The notes below the pieces were generated by a model. The model was not told where the DNA came from and searched no databases. It was given only the letters and a program-made list of their open reading frames with translations. DNA of 5,992 nucleotides from Chloroflexota bacterium (GTDB lineage Bacteria > Chloroflexota > Dehalococcoidia > UBA2247 > RBG-13-53-26). The stretch spans positions 1 through 5,992 of the forward strand of contig QMOF01000143.1 in NCBI GenBank assembly GCA_003650185.1, given 5' to 3'. A program made the position numbers and the translations under genes. Positions within the stretch are counted from its first letter, which is position 1. Each line of letters starts with the position of its first letter. Shown piece by piece: positions 5,682 through 5,992 of this stretch.

Positions 5682-5780
5682 CTACGCTTTCGTTGGCATG
5701 AACTGTTGGCATGTGACCGGGCTATGGCCGTGGAGGGTACATTGGGTGCCTGCCTCCATCGAAAGTCAGTGGTATTGCCG

Positions 5781-5810
5781 ATTACACTGCGGACACCGCC
5801 CTACTATGAT
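5781..5810 (+). promoter_or_regulatory. Candidate promoter for the gene at 5900
   Basis: -10 TATGAT (5805-5810, 5 of 6) with -35 ATTACA (5781-5786, 4 of 6) at an 18-base spacing. Initiation would be near 5817, giving a leader of about 80 bases in which GGCACC/GGTGCC can pair. Position suits the gene starting at 5900. Confidence 0.45.
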
Positions 5811-5899
5811 TTGAGTAGCAGGCACCGGCCGGAGCCCAAGCTGCCTCTACGCGACCTGGTGCCCGGTGGCAGTTTGCTCCGCGTCTGAAAGCGGAGCGG

Positions 5900-5992
5900 A
5901 TGGAAGAGGTTCTGGTGAAGTTGCCGGGTAAGTTCAATATCATAGGTACTCTGCTGGCGGTGCTGTCCCTCATATCGCTGGGGCTGTGGGGC
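5900..5992 (+). CDS. N-terminal fragment of a probable membrane protein
   Basis: The last 31 codons of the window form an open frame beginning ATG at 5900 and running off the edge. The peptide starts MEEVLVKLPGKF and continues into a hydrophobic run IIGTLLAVLSLISLGLW (residues 14-30), which looks like the first membrane helix or an uncleaved signal anchor. In-frame sequence upstream is open to TAG at 5816-5818 and has no ATG, GTG or TTG. A weak ribosome binding site GGAG (5893-5896) is only 3 bases from the ATG; the alternative GTG at 5915 has GGAAGAGG (5901-5908) at a better distance and would give the same helix. The family cannot be recognised from so little. Confidence 0.55.
   Translation, partial: MEEVLVKLPGKFNIIGTLLAVLSLISLGLWG

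Larger units (their letters stand above)
5458..5899. other. Non-coding spacer after the SDR gene
   Basis: No convincing gene is present in this 442-base stretch; the open frame 5706-5888 has no ribosome binding site and an uneven composition. It contains a strong hairpin (5487-5510), a G-rich foldable segment ending at a T run (5635-5681), two 11-bp-spaced direct repeats (TGTGA at 5549 and 5560; GAGATAGG at 5582 and 5593), a candidate promoter (5781-5810) and leader inverted repeats (GGCACC 5821-5826 with GGTGCC 5858-5863). Confidence 0.55.

Noticed and set aside
5008..5712. A 234-codon open frame on the minus strand across the SDR 3' half
   Set aside because: It overlaps the SDR catalytic region and the downstream hairpins, and its translation has no family features.

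Overview
The window reads as ordinary bacterial chromosome, high in G+C (around 60% by eye), with tightly packed genes, GTG as well as ATG starts, and strong GGAGG-type ribosome binding sites on most genes. There is no phage, transposon, CRISPR or RNA gene. An Asp23/AmaP/DUF2273 envelope-stress cassette points to a lineage related to Gram-positive-type bacteria (Firmicutes, Actinobacteria or Chloroflexota). A stand-alone CoA-ligase alpha protein beside an SDR enzyme and a DUF3352-like lipoprotein make Chloroflexota (Dehalococcoidia-like) my best guess, but this is inference and is not decided by the sequence.

Layout. 1-482 (+): the C-terminal ATPase end of a sensor histidine kinase, cut by the window edge. 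482-504: a strong hairpin between two converging genes, probably a shared terminator. 525-2697 (-): a four-gene operon, in transcription order Asp23-family protein (2697-2266), AmaP-like membrane anchor (2207-1638), DUF2273 small membrane protein (1627-1424) and a putative lipoprotein (1397-525). 2698-3218: a 520-base divergent intergenic region with a 21-bp-spaced direct repeat, two inverted repeats and a clear + strand promoter. 3219-5457 (+): a two-gene operon for a CoA-binding NDP-forming acyl-CoA synthetase alpha-type protein and an SDR oxidoreductase, 25 bases apart. 5458-5899: non-coding, with hairpins, short direct repeats and a plausible promoter. 5900-5992 (+): the first 31 codons of a probable membrane protein.

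How the genes work together. In the minus-strand operon, Asp23 is expected to be a soluble protein held at the membrane by AmaP, with DUF2273 as a small membrane partner. The fourth gene adds a surface lipoprotein, so the set may link the inner face of the membrane to the outside. In the plus-strand operon, a CoA-ligase-like protein and an NAD-type dehydrogenase suggest metabolism of an unidentified acyl-CoA or hydroxy/oxo substrate; no ATP-grasp (beta) partner lies in the window. The most unusual points are the near-leaderless start of the 3219 gene, the alpha-only CoA ligase that keeps its phospho-histidine, the lipoprotein attached to the Asp23 cassette, and the repeat-bearing divergent promoter region. 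I did not find a clearly new defence or mobile system.
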